From: Granulosicoccus sp.
Lineage (GTDB): Bacteria > Pseudomonadota > Gammaproteobacteria > Granulosicoccales > Granulosicoccaceae
Reading direction: 5' to 3'
Length of the DNA stretch: 38,071 bases
NCBI GenBank assembly: GCA_023301725.1
Contig: JALZUD010000104.1
Coordinates: forward strand, 1-38,071
The position numbers were made by a program, and so were the translations under genes. Positions 24,494 to 34,309 of this stretch are shown piece by piece. Position 1 is the stretch's first letter, and every line of letters begins with the position of its first letter. Under the pieces are notes generated by a model. That model saw nothing but the letters and a program-made list of their open reading frames with translations, was not told the DNA's origin and made no database searches.

Positions 24494-26467
24494 CTAGCCC
24501 CGTGCATCAGGTTTGTTTTTCTTACCTGCAGCAGATTGACGCTTCGAGACCTTTTTGCTGGCCCGCTTTTTAAAGCGCTTCCTGCTCGTGGCTTTTTTTG
24601 CACGTACTCCGCGTAGCGAATCCACTGAGCCACTACTACTGTTGGCAATAAGTTTCTGCAACTGTGATTGCAATGGCATCATGAAATCGGCGTAAGAGGA
24701 TTCGCGTTGACTGATCGCGTTGAGCAAGGCCTCCCATTGCGCTGTCATGTCTGGGAGAGTGGCCTCTTCAGGCAACGCTTTGATTAATCCCCGGCCAACT
24801 TCAGTGGCATGGATTTGCTTTCCTGTGCGCTCTAAAAATCCGCGCCTAAACAGTAACTCAATGATTCCTGCTCGGGTTGCCTCAGTGCCTAATCCGTCTG
24901 TTTCCTTCAGGATCTTTCTTATCGTGGCCGATGTTACATACCGTGAAATGCCGGTCATGGCAGCCAACAATGTTGCATCGGTAAAGTACGGCGGTGGTGT
25001 GGTGTTTTTTTCAATCAACTCTCCACGCTCACAATGCAACATCTGGCCTTTTACCAACAGCGGTAATGTTTTTTCTAGTTTTTTTGCATCATCTTTTTGG
25101 TATAGCACTTTCCATCCCTCATTGAGGATGGATTTGGCTGTAGCAACAAACACCCCTCCCTCTATGACCATTTGCGCCCGTGTATCGGCATACTCATGAA
25201 TGGGGTAGAACTGCGCCACATACTGTCTGGCGATCAAACCATAGATTTGGGTCTCAAACTGACTTAACGATGATGGATTAACAGAGCGATGAGTTGGAAT
25301 AATCGCATGATGCGCTGTAATTTTCCCATCATTCCAGGCTGGAGATCGTCTGGTTGCATCAGCGCCCTCCACCATTGTGGAATAGTCGGGTCTGTTGTGC
25401 TTGATGGTATCGAGAACTGAACGCGCCTCTTTAAAATGCCCCTTCGGCAAGTAACGACAATCAGAGCGAGGGTACGTGATCAATTTATGCCGCTCGTACA
25501 GTGTTTGACAGGTTGACAGTACATTCTGCGCACTCAAGCCGAATCGGCGAGCAGCATCAATTTGCAGAGCGCTCAAACTAAATGGTAAGGGTTGCGTCTG
25601 CTTTTTATTCTTCTTTTCGCATTGTGTCACCGTGCCTGGCTTATCCATGATGCTACTCACCACTTTTTCAGCGAGTTGTTTCGAAAGCACTCGCCGCATA
25701 TCGTCCATGTACGGCTCACATGCCTCACTTGGTTGCCAATTGGCGGTGAACTGTTGTGCACTCTCGGTGGTTAGGTGGGCAATGACCTCATAGAACGGTT
25801 TGGATACAAAGGCTTCGATCTCCTCACAGCGACGAACCACGAGCCCCAGTATGGGGGTCTGTACGCGGCCAACTGATAGCACGCCGTCGTAACCTACTTT
25901 TTGGCCCTGTAGAGTGTAGGCGCGCGTCATGTTGATGCCGTACAGCCAGTCTGCACGAGATCGTGCTAAAGCTGATGCGGACAACGGAGCAAAGTGCTTG
26001 TTTAATTCAAGTTTATTCAATGCACGCTGCACTGCAGTCTGGTTTAAATCACTGATGAGTAAGCGTTGTGTAGATGCACGCTTCTTGGCGCTGACCTTCA
26101 AGTAATTGATGAGCTGATCGACCAGGAGCTGGCCTTCTCGATCAGGGTCACCCGCATGAATCAACTCATCAGCCTCTTTAACCAGTTTTTTGAGTACAGA
26201 TAACTGATTCTTGGTGTCTCTTTTGGGTTTTAGTTTCCATTCGTCAGGCACAATTGGCAGATGCTCCATGCGCCACGCTTTGAACGTTGCGTCGTAGATA
26301 TGAGGTTCTGCCTGCTCTAGTAAATGACCAATACACCAGCTAACATAATCACCGTTTGAGAGCTTTATAAATCCGTCGCCACGCTGCTCAGAAACAGAGG
26401 CGTTGGCAGCAAGCGCGCTAGCGATAGCTCGACCTAGGCTGGGTTTTTCAGCAATATACAGTTTCAT
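24494..26467 (-). CDS. topB: DNA topoisomerase III
   Basis: Type IA topoisomerase of 657 residues that decatenates and relaxes DNA by a covalent 5'-phosphotyrosine step. Toprim start KLYIAEKPSLGRAIASAL, the acidic HAGDPDREGQLLVDQL motif, VGYDGVLSVGRVQTPILGLVV, and the active-site Tyr in KLITYPRSDCRYLP are all present. The C-terminus is a lysine/arginine-rich tail (about the last 40 residues) instead of zinc fingers, as often seen in TopB. Start overlaps the stop of a 36-codon ORF (TAATG). Confidence 0.93.
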   Translation of the reverse strand: MKLYIAEKPSLGRAIASALAANASVSEQRGDGFIKLSNGDYVSWCIGHLLEQAEPHIYDATFKAWRMEHLPIVPDEWKLKPKRDTKNQLSVLKKLVKEADELIHAGDPDREGQLLVDQLINYLKVSAKKRASTQRLLISDLNQTAVQRALNKLELNKHFAPLSASALARSRADWLYGINMTRAYTLQGQKVGYDGVLSVGRVQTPILGLVVRRCEEIEAFVSKPFYEVIAHLTTESAQQFTANWQPSEACEPYMDDMRRVLSKQLAEKVVSSIMDKPGTVTQCEKKNKKQTQPLPFSLSALQIDAARRFGLSAQNVLSTCQTLYERHKLITYPRSDCRYLPKGHFKEARSVLDTIKHNRPDYSTMVEGADATRRSPAWNDGKITAHHAIIPTHRSVNPSSLSQFETQIYGLIARQYVAQFYPIHEYADTRAQMVIEGGVFVATAKSILNEGWKVLYQKDDAKKLEKTLPLLVKGQMLHCERGELIEKNTTPPPYFTDATLLAAMTGISRYVTSATIRKILKETDGLGTEATRAGIIELLFRRGFLERTGKQIHATEVGRGLIKALPEEATLPDMTAQWEALLNAISQRESSYADFMMPLQSQLQKLIANSSSGSVDSLRGVRAKKATSRKRFKKRASKKVSKRQSAAGKKNKPDARG

Positions 26468-26577
26468 TACTGTTCTTCATTGGGCTCAAGTGAGTTCGAA
26501 TAAAATTCAGCCAATTGATTGGCAAGTGCTTTGTACATGACATGAACACTGTTTATAACCGCTGTTGCTGATAGCAT
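26467..26577 (-). CDS. Possible 36-residue ORF translationally coupled to topB
   Basis: From ATG at 26577 a short frame (MLSATAVINSVHVMYKALAN and 16 further residues) ends at TAA 26467-26469, sharing its last A with the topB ATG. The open frame continues upstream without an ATG to about codon -17 (reading GRPSAHLKSVVSA), so a GTG start or a decayed longer gene is possible. No strong ribosome site and no recognised family. The TAATG junction is the main argument that it is translated. Confidence 0.3.
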   Translation of the reverse strand: MLSATAVINSVHVMYKALANQLAEFYSNSLEPNEEQ

Positions 26578-26595
26578 TCGCGCTTACCACACTTT

Positions 26596-26745
26596 TCAGA
26601 TGCGCGCTAGGGCGTCCGTAAATTCTGGCTTGTCAAATTGTGGTTCACAAGCAGCTAATCTGTGCTTTTCGATGAGTTCTTCTTCGGTTGGAACAAGTTG
26701 CGGCTTCTCTCTTTTCGCTTGACGTTTGAAGCATAAATGGTCATC
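26596..26745 (-). pseudogene. Startless protein-like reading frame upstream of topB
   Basis: On the minus strand a 49-codon frame closed by TAA upstream and TGA at 26596-26598 reads like a charged, natural protein tail (KREKPQLVPTEEELIEKHRL, later FDKPEFTDALARI) but contains no ATG, GTG or TTG codon. It may be the 3' remnant of a lost gene, or the second half of a frameshifted one whose start lies in the AT-rich DNA beyond 26750. No family recognised. Confidence 0.25.
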
Positions 26746-26759
26746 TTAAAGATTTATGA

Positions 26760-26776
26760 ATATATCATTGATATAT
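26760..26776. promoter_or_regulatory. Candidate operator palindrome upstream of the BDH2-like SDR
   Basis: ATATATCA-T-TGATATAT is a perfect 8+8 bp inverted repeat in an AT-rich stretch about 140 bp ahead of the SDR start. The form fits a dimeric repressor site. No regulator gene lies next to it within this window. Confidence 0.4.
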
Positions 26777-26912
26777 GAATGACGCACTCTCGGACAGTAG
26801 ATGAGATTAGCTGTATGAGTCGATGGCTGAGCCAAAGGCGCAAGGTGTTTTTCTTAAGGCACAACATCGAACTACTTGGAAGTGAGCATTGGCGATAGAG
26901 AGAGGAACGACA

Positions 26913-27647
26913 TTGAAACTGAAAAACAAGAAAGTACTGGTAACGGCCGCTGGGCAAGGAATTGGTTTAGCAACTGTAAAAAAATACGCAGAAGAAGGCG
27001 CGATTGTCTACGCGGTCGATATCAATAAAGACCTTCTAGATAAAACATCTTCAATAGAGGGCGTTACTCCCATCTGTGCTGACCTAACAGATGCTACTGC
27101 CTGTGACACAATAATGAGTGGTATCGACACAGTTGATGTGTTGTTTAATTGCGCAGGCTTTGTAGCAAACGGCTCGATCCTGGAATGTGAAGATAAAGAT
27201 TGGGAGTTTAGCTTTTCGCTAAATGTCACTGCTATGTTTCGACTTACTCGGAAAGTGTTACCTGGAATGCTAGCGCAAGGCACGGGTTCGATTATCAATA
27301 TGTCTTCCGTCGCCTCTTCAATCAAAGGTGTGCCCAACCGTTTTGCGTACTGTGCATCGAAGGCGGCTGTTATCGGCATGACAAAATCAATCGCCGCAGA
27401 CTACGTTGATAAAGGCATTCGCTGTAACGCTATTTGTCCTGGCACAGTGGATAGCCCAAGTTTGCATGAAAGACTGCGCGCAACAGGTGATTATGATAAA
27501 GCCATGGCGACTTTTGTAGAGCGACAGCCCATGGGACGTATCGGCACCGCAGAGGAGATAGCTGCTATGGCACTGTATCTTGCTAGCGACGATAGTACGT
27601 TTATCACGGGTCAGACCATGGCTATCGATGGCGGTTGGTCAAATTAG
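26913..27647 (+). CDS. Short-chain dehydrogenase, BDH2/DHRS6-like
   Basis: A 244-residue NAD-type SDR: TAAGQGIG cofactor loop (11-18), Asp36 after strand 2, DVLFNCAGFV, INMSSVASSIKGV, Tyr146 and Lys150 (YCASK), and the end TFITGQTMAIDGGWSN. The stretch from GSILECEDKDWEFSFSLNV to RCNAICPGTVDSPSLHERL closely follows animal BDH2, described as a 3-hydroxybutyrate dehydrogenase and more recently as a 4-oxo-L-proline reductase. The frame opens at TTG 26889, but TTG at 26913 has GAGAGAGGAA 5 nt ahead and matches the BDH2 length. It is convergent with a proline racemase-family gene, which makes the oxoproline role worth considering. Confidence 0.82.
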   Translation: MKLKNKKVLVTAAGQGIGLATVKKYAEEGAIVYAVDINKDLLDKTSSIEGVTPICADLTDATACDTIMSGIDTVDVLFNCAGFVANGSILECEDKDWEFSFSLNVTAMFRLTRKVLPGMLAQGTGSIINMSSVASSIKGVPNRFAYCASKAAVIGMTKSIAADYVDKGIRCNAICPGTVDSPSLHERLRATGDYDKAMATFVERQPMGRIGTAEEIAAMALYLASDDSTFITGQTMAIDGGWSN

Positions 27648-27728
27648 TCACGGCTGAGCGTAAAAAATAAAAGAGCTAGGCGAAGATATGACCATCATGA
27701 TTGATGCAAATCAGGTGAGGGAGGCTGA

Positions 27729-28790
27729 TCAAGCTATAGATATAGGATCTAGCTGCAACAAGGGCTTCACTCCCCAAGTATCACTCAATCGATAACCTTC
27801 TGGCCAAGGGTCTGTCGGGTCGAGCATGTGTTGATGGGTGCCTGTGATCCATCCTCGTCCTGCGATTGACGGCACGATGGCTGGTTTGTTGCCAACCTGT
27901 GTTGCGCGAACAATCTGTCCCTCAAAAACAGAGTCTATTATGGAGGTAGCTCGTAATTTTTGACCGATCCCCATTTGTTGACGTGCCGACAGAACAGCCA
28001 TGCGTGCCGACACTGCAGTGCCTGTAGGTGAGCGGTCAACTTTGCCTGGCTGGATGGCAACTGCTGAGCGTGCGTCGTATCCATCGGCGGTTTGCGTTAG
28101 TGGGCCTGCAAAAAGGCAAAACGAGATGTGTTTCCAATCCGGAATATCCGGGTGATGAAATCCAAGCTGCTCATTGGCGGCGTTTGTTAGCTGGATGCCA
28201 AGACTGGCTATGTCGCAGGCTTCATCTGCCGTGATATCAAAGCCGAGACTGGCCGCATCGACTATAACGAAGCTGTCTCCGCCATAGGCAGTGTCGACGT
28301 TCAACGTGCCTAGGCCTTGAACTTCAAGTTTTGCATCGAGTTGATCAGCAAAGCAGGGCACATTTTCAACCACGATGCGTTCAGCTTTGCCGTTCTTGCA
28401 ATCTGCACGGACGCGCACCAAGCCGCCAGGGGCTTCCAATGTCATTTCAGTCACTGGCTCTTGCATTGTAATGATACCGCTGTCCAGCAATACCGTCGAG
28501 ACACAAATTGAGTTTGAGCCAGACATTGGTGGTGTATCTTCGGGCTCCATAATGATAAAGGCTGCATCCGCTTCCGGATGTTTAGGTGGTACTAAAAGAT
28601 TGACATGTCGAAACACACCACCACGCGGCTCGTTCAATACGAAATTACGCAGCGTTTGATCTTGAGCAATATAGTTACGCTGCTCCCATAGTGTGTCCCC
28701 TGGTGGCGGACTTACACCACCCACTATGACGTCACCGACTTCTCCTTCCGCGTGGCAAGAGATAATATGAATTGTTTTTGAACTATGCAT
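27729..28790 (-). CDS. Proline racemase-superfamily enzyme with Ser/Thr catalytic pair
   Basis: A 353-residue member of the proline racemase / 4-hydroxyproline epimerase / trans-3-hydroxy-L-proline dehydratase family. The two catalytic positions, Cys in true racemases, are Ser90 ([12 protein letters not shown]) and Thr256 ([16 protein letters not shown]). A Thr at the second site is characteristic of the dehydratase branch, so dehydration of trans-3-hydroxyproline or a related imino acid is more likely than racemisation. ATG at 28790 has GGAAG ahead; the frame is open to a TTG at 28811. Convergent with the BDH2-like SDR. Confidence 0.82.
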   Translation of the reverse strand: MHSSKTIHIISCHAEGEVGDVIVGGVSPPPGDTLWEQRNYIAQDQTLRNFVLNEPRGGVFRHVNLLVPPKHPEADAAFIIMEPEDTPPMSGSNSICVSTVLLDSGIITMQEPVTEMTLEAPGGLVRVRADCKNGKAERIVVENVPCFADQLDAKLEVQGLGTLNVDTAYGGDSFVIVDAASLGFDITADEACDIASLGIQLTNAANEQLGFHHPDIPDWKHISFCLFAGPLTQTADGYDARSAVAIQPGKVDRSPTGTAVSARMAVLSARQQMGIGQKLRATSIIDSVFEGQIVRATQVGNKPAIVPSIAGRGWITGTHQHMLDPTDPWPEGYRLSDTWGVKPLLQLDPISIA

Positions 28791-29086
28791 GTGTGTCTTC
28801 CGCTTAAGCAAGCTGTACAGGTCCCGTAGAGATAAAGAAGATGGACTCCCACACCCAAAAGGCTATTTCAGTGTGGAAAAGGTTAGAACTTAGAGAAAAA
28901 TCTTTAAGCATGGGCATAAAAAGATGGATGGGGTAGCTTTTCATCGCAAATTTCATTTTGTTATCAAGTGCTTACCAGTAACTCAGGGCCTGCGAAACTC
29001 TAGGGTATACTGCTGACAAAAGGCGCCAATTAATGCCATCATCCTCAGTACCAATAATACAATCAGGTTGCTCGTAAATAGGTGAA

Positions 29087-31393
29087 ATGATGAATAAAGA
29101 AGTCAGCGGTCTTAATGTCGATTCGTGTGTGCTACCTTTTCTTCCTATGTTGTATGTCGCTTGGTCAGATGAGGTGATCTCTCCAGCACAAATTCGTAGT
29201 ATAGAAAATGTATTGAGCACCAGCAATTGCCTGCAAGCTGATCAGCGTCAGTTGATTCAGAAGTGGCTTGATCCTGCGAATCCACCGTCACCGAGTGAGC
29301 TGCAGAGTTGGCTGTCATACATACGCGCAAATAGCAGTGAGCTGCCTATTGACGAGCGCCGCTCGCTTGCCGAGCTTGGTGCAACTCTGGTAGAAGGCGA
29401 TGCACTGCCAAAAAGTTGCCCAACCGTAAATGCTCTGAATGAAATCGAAACACAGCTAGGTGTTCTGGGCGAAGAGGCGACAGCAGAAATGCTGGGCAAG
29501 CAAGCTATAGTTGCCGACAAGCCAGCGCAAAGTAATGTTGATGTAAAAACCCTCAATGCGTATCTGGATGGAGAGCACGCAGTTCTTCGCAATAGTGTTC
29601 GACAATTCTTTCTCGACCCGAAGTTATCGTTGGATCGCATACCTGAAAATAAAGATGATTATCGAGAACTGATTTTCGAATGGTGTGAATTGGCGGCTCA
29701 AAAAGGATGGGGTGCATTGGCTTTTCCAGAACATGCTGGTGGCAAAAATGATGTAGCACTCTACATGGCTGTGTTTGAGGAGCTGGGCTACCACGACTTA
29801 TCACTGACCATTAAGTTTGGAGTGCAATTTGGCTTATGGGGTGGCAGCGTTTTTTGGCTGGGTACTGAGAAGCATCATCACAAATACCTAAAAGACATCG
29901 GCACGCTAGCCTTGCCTGGCAGTTTTGCTATGACAGAGGGTGGGCATGGTAGTAACGTGCGTGATATAGAAACCACAGCCACCTTCGACCCGGACAAAGA
30001 TGCATTTATCTTGCACACGCCAAATGAGTTAGCACGTAAGGAATACATTGGTAACGCTGCAGTACATGCCAAAGCCGCTACCGTTTTCGCCCAGCTGGTA
30101 ACTAACGGAGAATCGCACGGCGTGCATGCGTTTATAGTGCCGCTGCGCGACAACGATGGAACACTAGAAGGTGTCCGTATTGAAGACAACGGTCGCAAGC
30201 TTGGCCTTAACGGTGTTGACAATGGTCGCATCTGGTTTACCAACGTTGTTGTGCCAAGGGAGAACCTGCTGGACAAATTTGGTTCAGTTGATGCGATGGG
30301 AAACTATTCAAGTCCTATTACCAGTCAAAGCAAACGTTTCTTTACGATGCTTGGCACACTTGTAGGTGGGCGCGTAGGCGTGCCTTACGCGGGTTTGAGT
30401 GCAGCGAAACTCGGATTAACTATTGCCATAAAATACGCAGAAAAACGTACACAGTTTGGTCCCGGCGGTAGCGATGAAATCAGTATTCTGGATTACACAA
30501 CACATCAACGTCGTCTCATGCCCTTGTTAGCGCGAGCCTACGCGTTTCACTTTGGCCAACAATACAGCTTAGGGCGTTACGTTAACAAGACTGAAGATGA
30601 TGGTCAGGAAGTTGAAGCAGTTGCAGCTGGTATGAAGTCCCTATGCACTTGGTTTACTACGGCAGCTTTACAGGAGTGTCGCGAAGCTTGCGGTGGCAAC
30701 GGGTACTTGTGGGAAAACCGCTTTGCCGATATGAAAGCTGATTCTGAAATTTTTACTACTTTTGAAGGTGATAATACGGTTCTGCTACAACTGGTCGCCA
30801 AGACACGCTTATCGCAGTTTAAAGAGAGCTTTGGCAACATGGGTTTTGTAAGTACCATGCGCTTCGTAACAGATATCGCAAGTACCACCATCAGTGAATT
30901 AAACCCTGTTATCACGCGTAATGTTGATCGCGAACATCTTCTTAGCCGTAGCTTCTACACCGCAGCTTTTAAATATCGCGAGTCTTACTTATTACGACTG
31001 GTTGCACAGCGATTACGAAAACGCGTGAAGAGTGGTATGGATTCTTTCGATGCTGTCCTTGAATGCCAGCCCATGATGGTGGATCTAGGAAGAGCCTATA
31101 TAGAGCGTCTTGTTCTGGAGCAATTTGTGGAAGGTGTAAAGGCTGCCGACGAATCAATTCAAGAACCACTACTTGATTTGGAGCGGTTGTACGCGCTGTC
31201 AATGATTGAAGAGCATAAAGGCTGGTATTTGGAAAATGGCTACATCGAGCCTCGCAAGGCGGTTTACATTTCGAAGATGGTTGATGAGTTATGCCTCAAA
31301 ACAAGAGCTGATAGTGCAGAGCTTGTCGATGCTTTTGGCATTCCGGATGGGCTCATCAAAGCACCTATCGCTACTGAGTATCCGTACCAGTAA
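29087..31393 (+). CDS. TerB-like / acyl-CoA oxidase fusion protein
   Basis: A 768-residue flavoenzyme. Residues about 15-110 (FLPMLYVAWSDEVISPAQIR, then DERRSLAELGATLVEG) form an all-helical TerB-like domain, followed by a linker to about 150. Residues about 155-760 are an acyl-CoA dehydrogenase/oxidase module: GSFAMTEGGHGSNVRDIETT, YAEKRTQFGPGG, EACGGNGYLWENRFADMKAD, and catalytic Glu in TTFEGDNTVLLQLVAK. The EGDNTVL motif and long C-terminal helical part point to the acyl-CoA oxidase (ACOX) branch, where O2 can be the electron acceptor. GGTGAA precedes the ATG. The gene is monocistronic, with a terminator 26 nt after its stop. Confidence 0.83.
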   Translation: MMNKEVSGLNVDSCVLPFLPMLYVAWSDEVISPAQIRSIENVLSTSNCLQADQRQLIQKWLDPANPPSPSELQSWLSYIRANSSELPIDERRSLAELGATLVEGDALPKSCPTVNALNEIETQLGVLGEEATAEMLGKQAIVADKPAQSNVDVKTLNAYLDGEHAVLRNSVRQFFLDPKLSLDRIPENKDDYRELIFEWCELAAQKGWGALAFPEHAGGKNDVALYMAVFEELGYHDLSLTIKFGVQFGLWGGSVFWLGTEKHHHKYLKDIGTLALPGSFAMTEGGHGSNVRDIETTATFDPDKDAFILHTPNELARKEYIGNAAVHAKAATVFAQLVTNGESHGVHAFIVPLRDNDGTLEGVRIEDNGRKLGLNGVDNGRIWFTNVVVPRENLLDKFGSVDAMGNYSSPITSQSKRFFTMLGTLVGGRVGVPYAGLSAAKLGLTIAIKYAEKRTQFGPGGSDEISILDYTTHQRRLMPLLARAYAFHFGQQYSLGRYVNKTEDDGQEVEAVAAGMKSLCTWFTTAALQECREACGGNGYLWENRFADMKADSEIFTTFEGDNTVLLQLVAKTRLSQFKESFGNMGFVSTMRFVTDIASTTISELNPVITRNVDREHLLSRSFYTAAFKYRESYLLRLVAQRLRKRVKSGMDSFDAVLECQPMMVDLGRAYIERLVLEQFVEGVKAADESIQEPLLDLERLYALSMIEEHKGWYLENGYIEPRKAVYISKMVDELCLKTRADSAELVDAFGIPDGLIKAPIATEYPYQ

Positions 31394-31418
31394 CTGCATT
31401 GTCTAATCGCTATGTAAT

Positions 31419-31454
31419 GCGTGCTCATCGGCAGTTGTCGTGAGCACGCTTTTT
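31419..31454 (+). terminator. Rho-independent terminator after the acyl-CoA oxidase gene
   Basis: GCGTGCTCA (31419-31427) pairs perfectly with TGAGCACGC (31441-31449), giving a 9-bp GC-rich stem with a 13-nt loop followed directly by TTTTT. It lies 26 nt after the upstream stop codon. Confidence 0.9.
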
Positions 31455-31570
31455 GTGCATGGCCAAGGCAATCACACCAGTGATATAGATGAACTCGAAT
31501 GTTATAGCAGTAAACCTGCAGTTCGAAGGCAAGAGCAAGTCAGAGTAAACAGAGTTCGTAGTGGGAGATC

Positions 31571-31876
31571 ATGATGTGTGGTGAAAGCACGATAGGTACC
31601 GCTGTACCAACAATCCTTATTGAAAATGATCGCGTCCGAGTAACACAGTGGAAGTTTCTGAAAAAAGGTGACAACACCGGATGGCACACTCATGACTACG
31701 ACTACATTGTTGTCCCCATGTTTACTGGCATTCTAGAAATTGATACTCCTGATGACGCCAGGAGTAAAGCAGAACTAACACAGGGCGTGCCTTACTTTCG
31801 AGATCTGGGTGTGCGGCACGATGTAATTAACGGCAATGATTTCGAGTGTGCCTTCATAGAAGTCGAATTGTTGTAA
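31571..31876 (+). CDS. Small cupin-domain protein
   Basis: A 101-residue single-domain cupin. The metal motif GWHTHDYDYIVVPMFTGILE carries two His and downstream acidic residues; a further His lies in RHDVINGND. The protein is almost only the barrel. Such proteins can be dioxygenases, isomerases or sugar-acid binders, and nothing nearby indicates which. GGGAG lies ahead of the ATG. It stands alone between the terminator at 31454 and the chemoreceptor gene. Confidence 0.75.
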   Translation: MMCGESTIGTAVPTILIENDRVRVTQWKFLKKGDNTGWHTHDYDYIVVPMFTGILEIDTPDDARSKAELTQGVPYFRDLGVRHDVINGNDFECAFIEVELL

Positions 31877-32050
31877 ATCGAGACTTTAGATCAAAACAAC
31901 GCGTGTTTAATGCGTCCAACACTCATGCGTTTTGGCATTGACTGTTCGGTAGGCTCAAGCTTTTTGAAAGTTATATTGTGAGCATCATCAAGGTTACTGG
32001 TGATTGGGCGATATTAAGAGGAGTCTGCAGAAATCTGAGCGTCGTTTTAC

Positions 32051-33970
32051 ATGAATAACAAAGCACCTCATAGTTCTCACAGTGCGGTAACAGCAAGTTA
32101 CCCAGAACCTACCAAACTGCGCCGCTCGTTAGGTAGACAACTCACCTTGATTGTCATCGGCTGTGCAGCGCTGGCGATCACAGTGCTCGAGATGCTCGCG
32201 GCCACTGCTGATATCAACGGCTCTCTTTGGGTTGCGCAGTTTAACAAAGCCAAAATTGCACATGTGTTGTCTTCGTCAATGGCCGAGCATGTCAATAACG
32301 GCGACGCTGAGGGCATTCGTGCATTGCTTGATACCTATCCACCTAAAGAGCTCCATCAGAGAATGGCTCAGGCGGAAGTGTTCGATATAAGCGGCAAGCG
32401 TCTGGTCAATTTTACGCCCTCGGCGTTTGAAAGTCGCGAGAAACTGTCCGAGTCATTGCCATGGAAACCTGAATTCGTGTCTAAGGCGGCAAAAGCGGAC
32501 GAGCAGTTAAAGCGCGTTGACGGCACTGACTACTGGGTGGGAACACCTATCGTATTACCCGGAACAACAACACAGGTTGGGACTTTTTTACTGCGCTTCG
32601 ACGTCGGTATCATCCAAGACATTTCGATGGCCCGCGTAGTCAAACAGATAGCCGTGGCCTTAGGCTTGCTTGTGCTTCTTATCATGATGTTGATGATCGT
32701 AACGCGCAAACTATTATCAAATCCTCTGACAGATATTACGCGTGCAACAACAGCAATTGCGGCAGGTAGCTACGATGAGGCTGTTCCTCATCGTGAGCGT
32801 GAGGATGAAATAGGTGCCATATCCCGCGCGGTTGACATACTGCGCACAACCGGTTTAGAAGCCGAATCTTTGCGGCATCAATCAGAAATTGCTAGGGCTG
32901 CTGTAGATGAGCAGAGAGAGGCTGCTGAAATTGCTGATCGGGCACGACGTGAAGCATCAGATCGTCAGACCCAAGATGAATTGGCAAAAGCTGAGCTGGA
33001 CGCCGAGCAAAGCGCAGATCTAAAAAGACGTATCGAGCAGCTTCGCTTGGCGGTGACTGCGGCATCTGCCGGTGACTTTACCTATCAGATTGCTGCCGAT
33101 AACAATAATGATGGTTTGGCTGAGGTAACGATCGCACTTTCATCTCTTTTTAAAGAGCTGCATACCAGCATTGTTGAAATTGGAGATACGGCGCATAAAC
33201 TCAACGGTGCGGCAAGTGACCTAACAGGCTTAAGCTCGTCGATATCAAGCTCTGCGCAGCATAACTCTGATCAATCGGCATTGGCAACTGACGTGTCACG
33301 CCGGGTACGTTTATCTGTAGACACTGCAGAGACGTCAACGATCCAAGTGAATTCATCGGCCGCGGATATATTGATCAATTCCAAAGAAGTTGCCACCGTT
33401 TTAGCTAGCGCTGTTGAGCTTGGTCAGAGTACTGGTGTTAACGTGCATCAACTGGCTGAATCATCGCAAGACATTGGAAATGTCATCAAGGTGATAACGT
33501 CTATCGCCGAACAAACCAACTTGTTGGCATTAAATGCGACGATTGAGGCGGCTCGTGCAGGTGATGCGGGAAAGGGTTTTGCTGTTGTTGCCAATGAGGT
33601 TAAAGATTTGGCGAAGGAGACGGCGCGAGCCACAGAGGAAATTGAACAGCGCATTGTGTGTATTCAAGCTGATACTGAAACAGCGGTGAAATCCATAGGC
33701 AGTATTAACGAAATTGTTCAACACGTGAGTAAGATACAAGCATCTGTTGCCGAGGCAGTGGAAGACCAGGCTGCCACTACCAATGAAATTGCATCGCATA
33801 TTGGTGAGGTATCTCAGGGCAATAACCGAATAGGAGATGTGGTTAATGATATCTCTACAAGATCTAGTGAGAACCTGGTATCCGCAGGTGATATTACAAA
33901 AGCTGCCGCGCAGATGGATGGACTTGCAGTCAAGCTGAATACCTTGATGAATAGATTTAAGCAAGGGTAG
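32051..33970 (+). CDS. Methyl-accepting chemotaxis protein
   Basis: A 639-residue transmembrane chemoreceptor. TM1 near 30-50 ([19 protein letters not shown]), a periplasmic sensor of about 150 residues, TM2 near 200-220 ([16 protein letters not shown]), then HAMP ([20 protein letters not shown] to [14 protein letters not shown]), a charged coiled coil, a second HAMP-like part ([20 protein letters not shown]) and the signalling hairpin ([40 protein letters not shown]). No C-terminal CheR-tether pentapeptide. Ligand unknown; no che genes in the window. Confidence 0.92.
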   Translation: MNNKAPHSSHSAVTASYPEPTKLRRSLGRQLTLIVIGCAALAITVLEMLAATADINGSLWVAQFNKAKIAHVLSSSMAEHVNNGDAEGIRALLDTYPPKELHQRMAQAEVFDISGKRLVNFTPSAFESREKLSESLPWKPEFVSKAAKADEQLKRVDGTDYWVGTPIVLPGTTTQVGTFLLRFDVGIIQDISMARVVKQIAVALGLLVLLIMMLMIVTRKLLSNPLTDITRATTAIAAGSYDEAVPHREREDEIGAISRAVDILRTTGLEAESLRHQSEIARAAVDEQREAAEIADRARREASDRQTQDELAKAELDAEQSADLKRRIEQLRLAVTAASAGDFTYQIAADNNNDGLAEVTIALSSLFKELHTSIVEIGDTAHKLNGAASDLTGLSSSISSSAQHNSDQSALATDVSRRVRLSVDTAETSTIQVNSSAADILINSKEVATVLASAVELGQSTGVNVHQLAESSQDIGNVIKVITSIAEQTNLLALNATIEAARAGDAGKGFAVVANEVKDLAKETARATEEIEQRIVCIQADTETAVKSIGSINEIVQHVSKIQASVAEAVEDQAATTNEIASHIGEVSQGNNRIGDVVNDISTRSSENLVSAGDITKAAAQMDGLAVKLNTLMNRFKQG

Positions 33971-34309
33971 TGCAAGGACGACTCACAGTTTTCACTCACG
34001 CGGACCATCCGTACCCGATAACTCGCTCGAAGAATACGCATGTATCTTGTATTGAATCTGCAATAGGCATTGGAATCGACGCCATCCCATAGCCAAGTTG
34101 TTTTGAGCGCGGGTTACATGTTAGCAGGAGCGTTGGCAATGAACTGACAGCAGTATGGCTGATTTCCAAGGTAACCGTAATGTGTCAACAGCCCTTAGCG
34201 AAGTTGGGCCGCTGGAATAAGATCTGTGTGTTATGCACGATCATTGCAACCGTAAGTAACTCGCATTGCTTAGGTGAGTGCGTCGTTTCTTATAATGGAT
34301 TGGAATCAC
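33971..34309. other. Non-coding gap between chemoreceptor and S41 lipoprotein genes
   Basis: About 340 bp with several short chance frames but no convincing coding pattern, terminator or long repeat. It presumably holds the promoter for the S41 lipoprotein gene; no clear -35/-10 pair could be chosen by eye. Confidence 0.4.

Noticed and set aside
29000..29009. CTAGGGTATA identical to the outer end of the 18605-18741 element
   Set aside because: Only 10 bp match, the neighbouring bases do not continue the repeat, and no second end is found nearby; expected occasionally by chance in a window this size.
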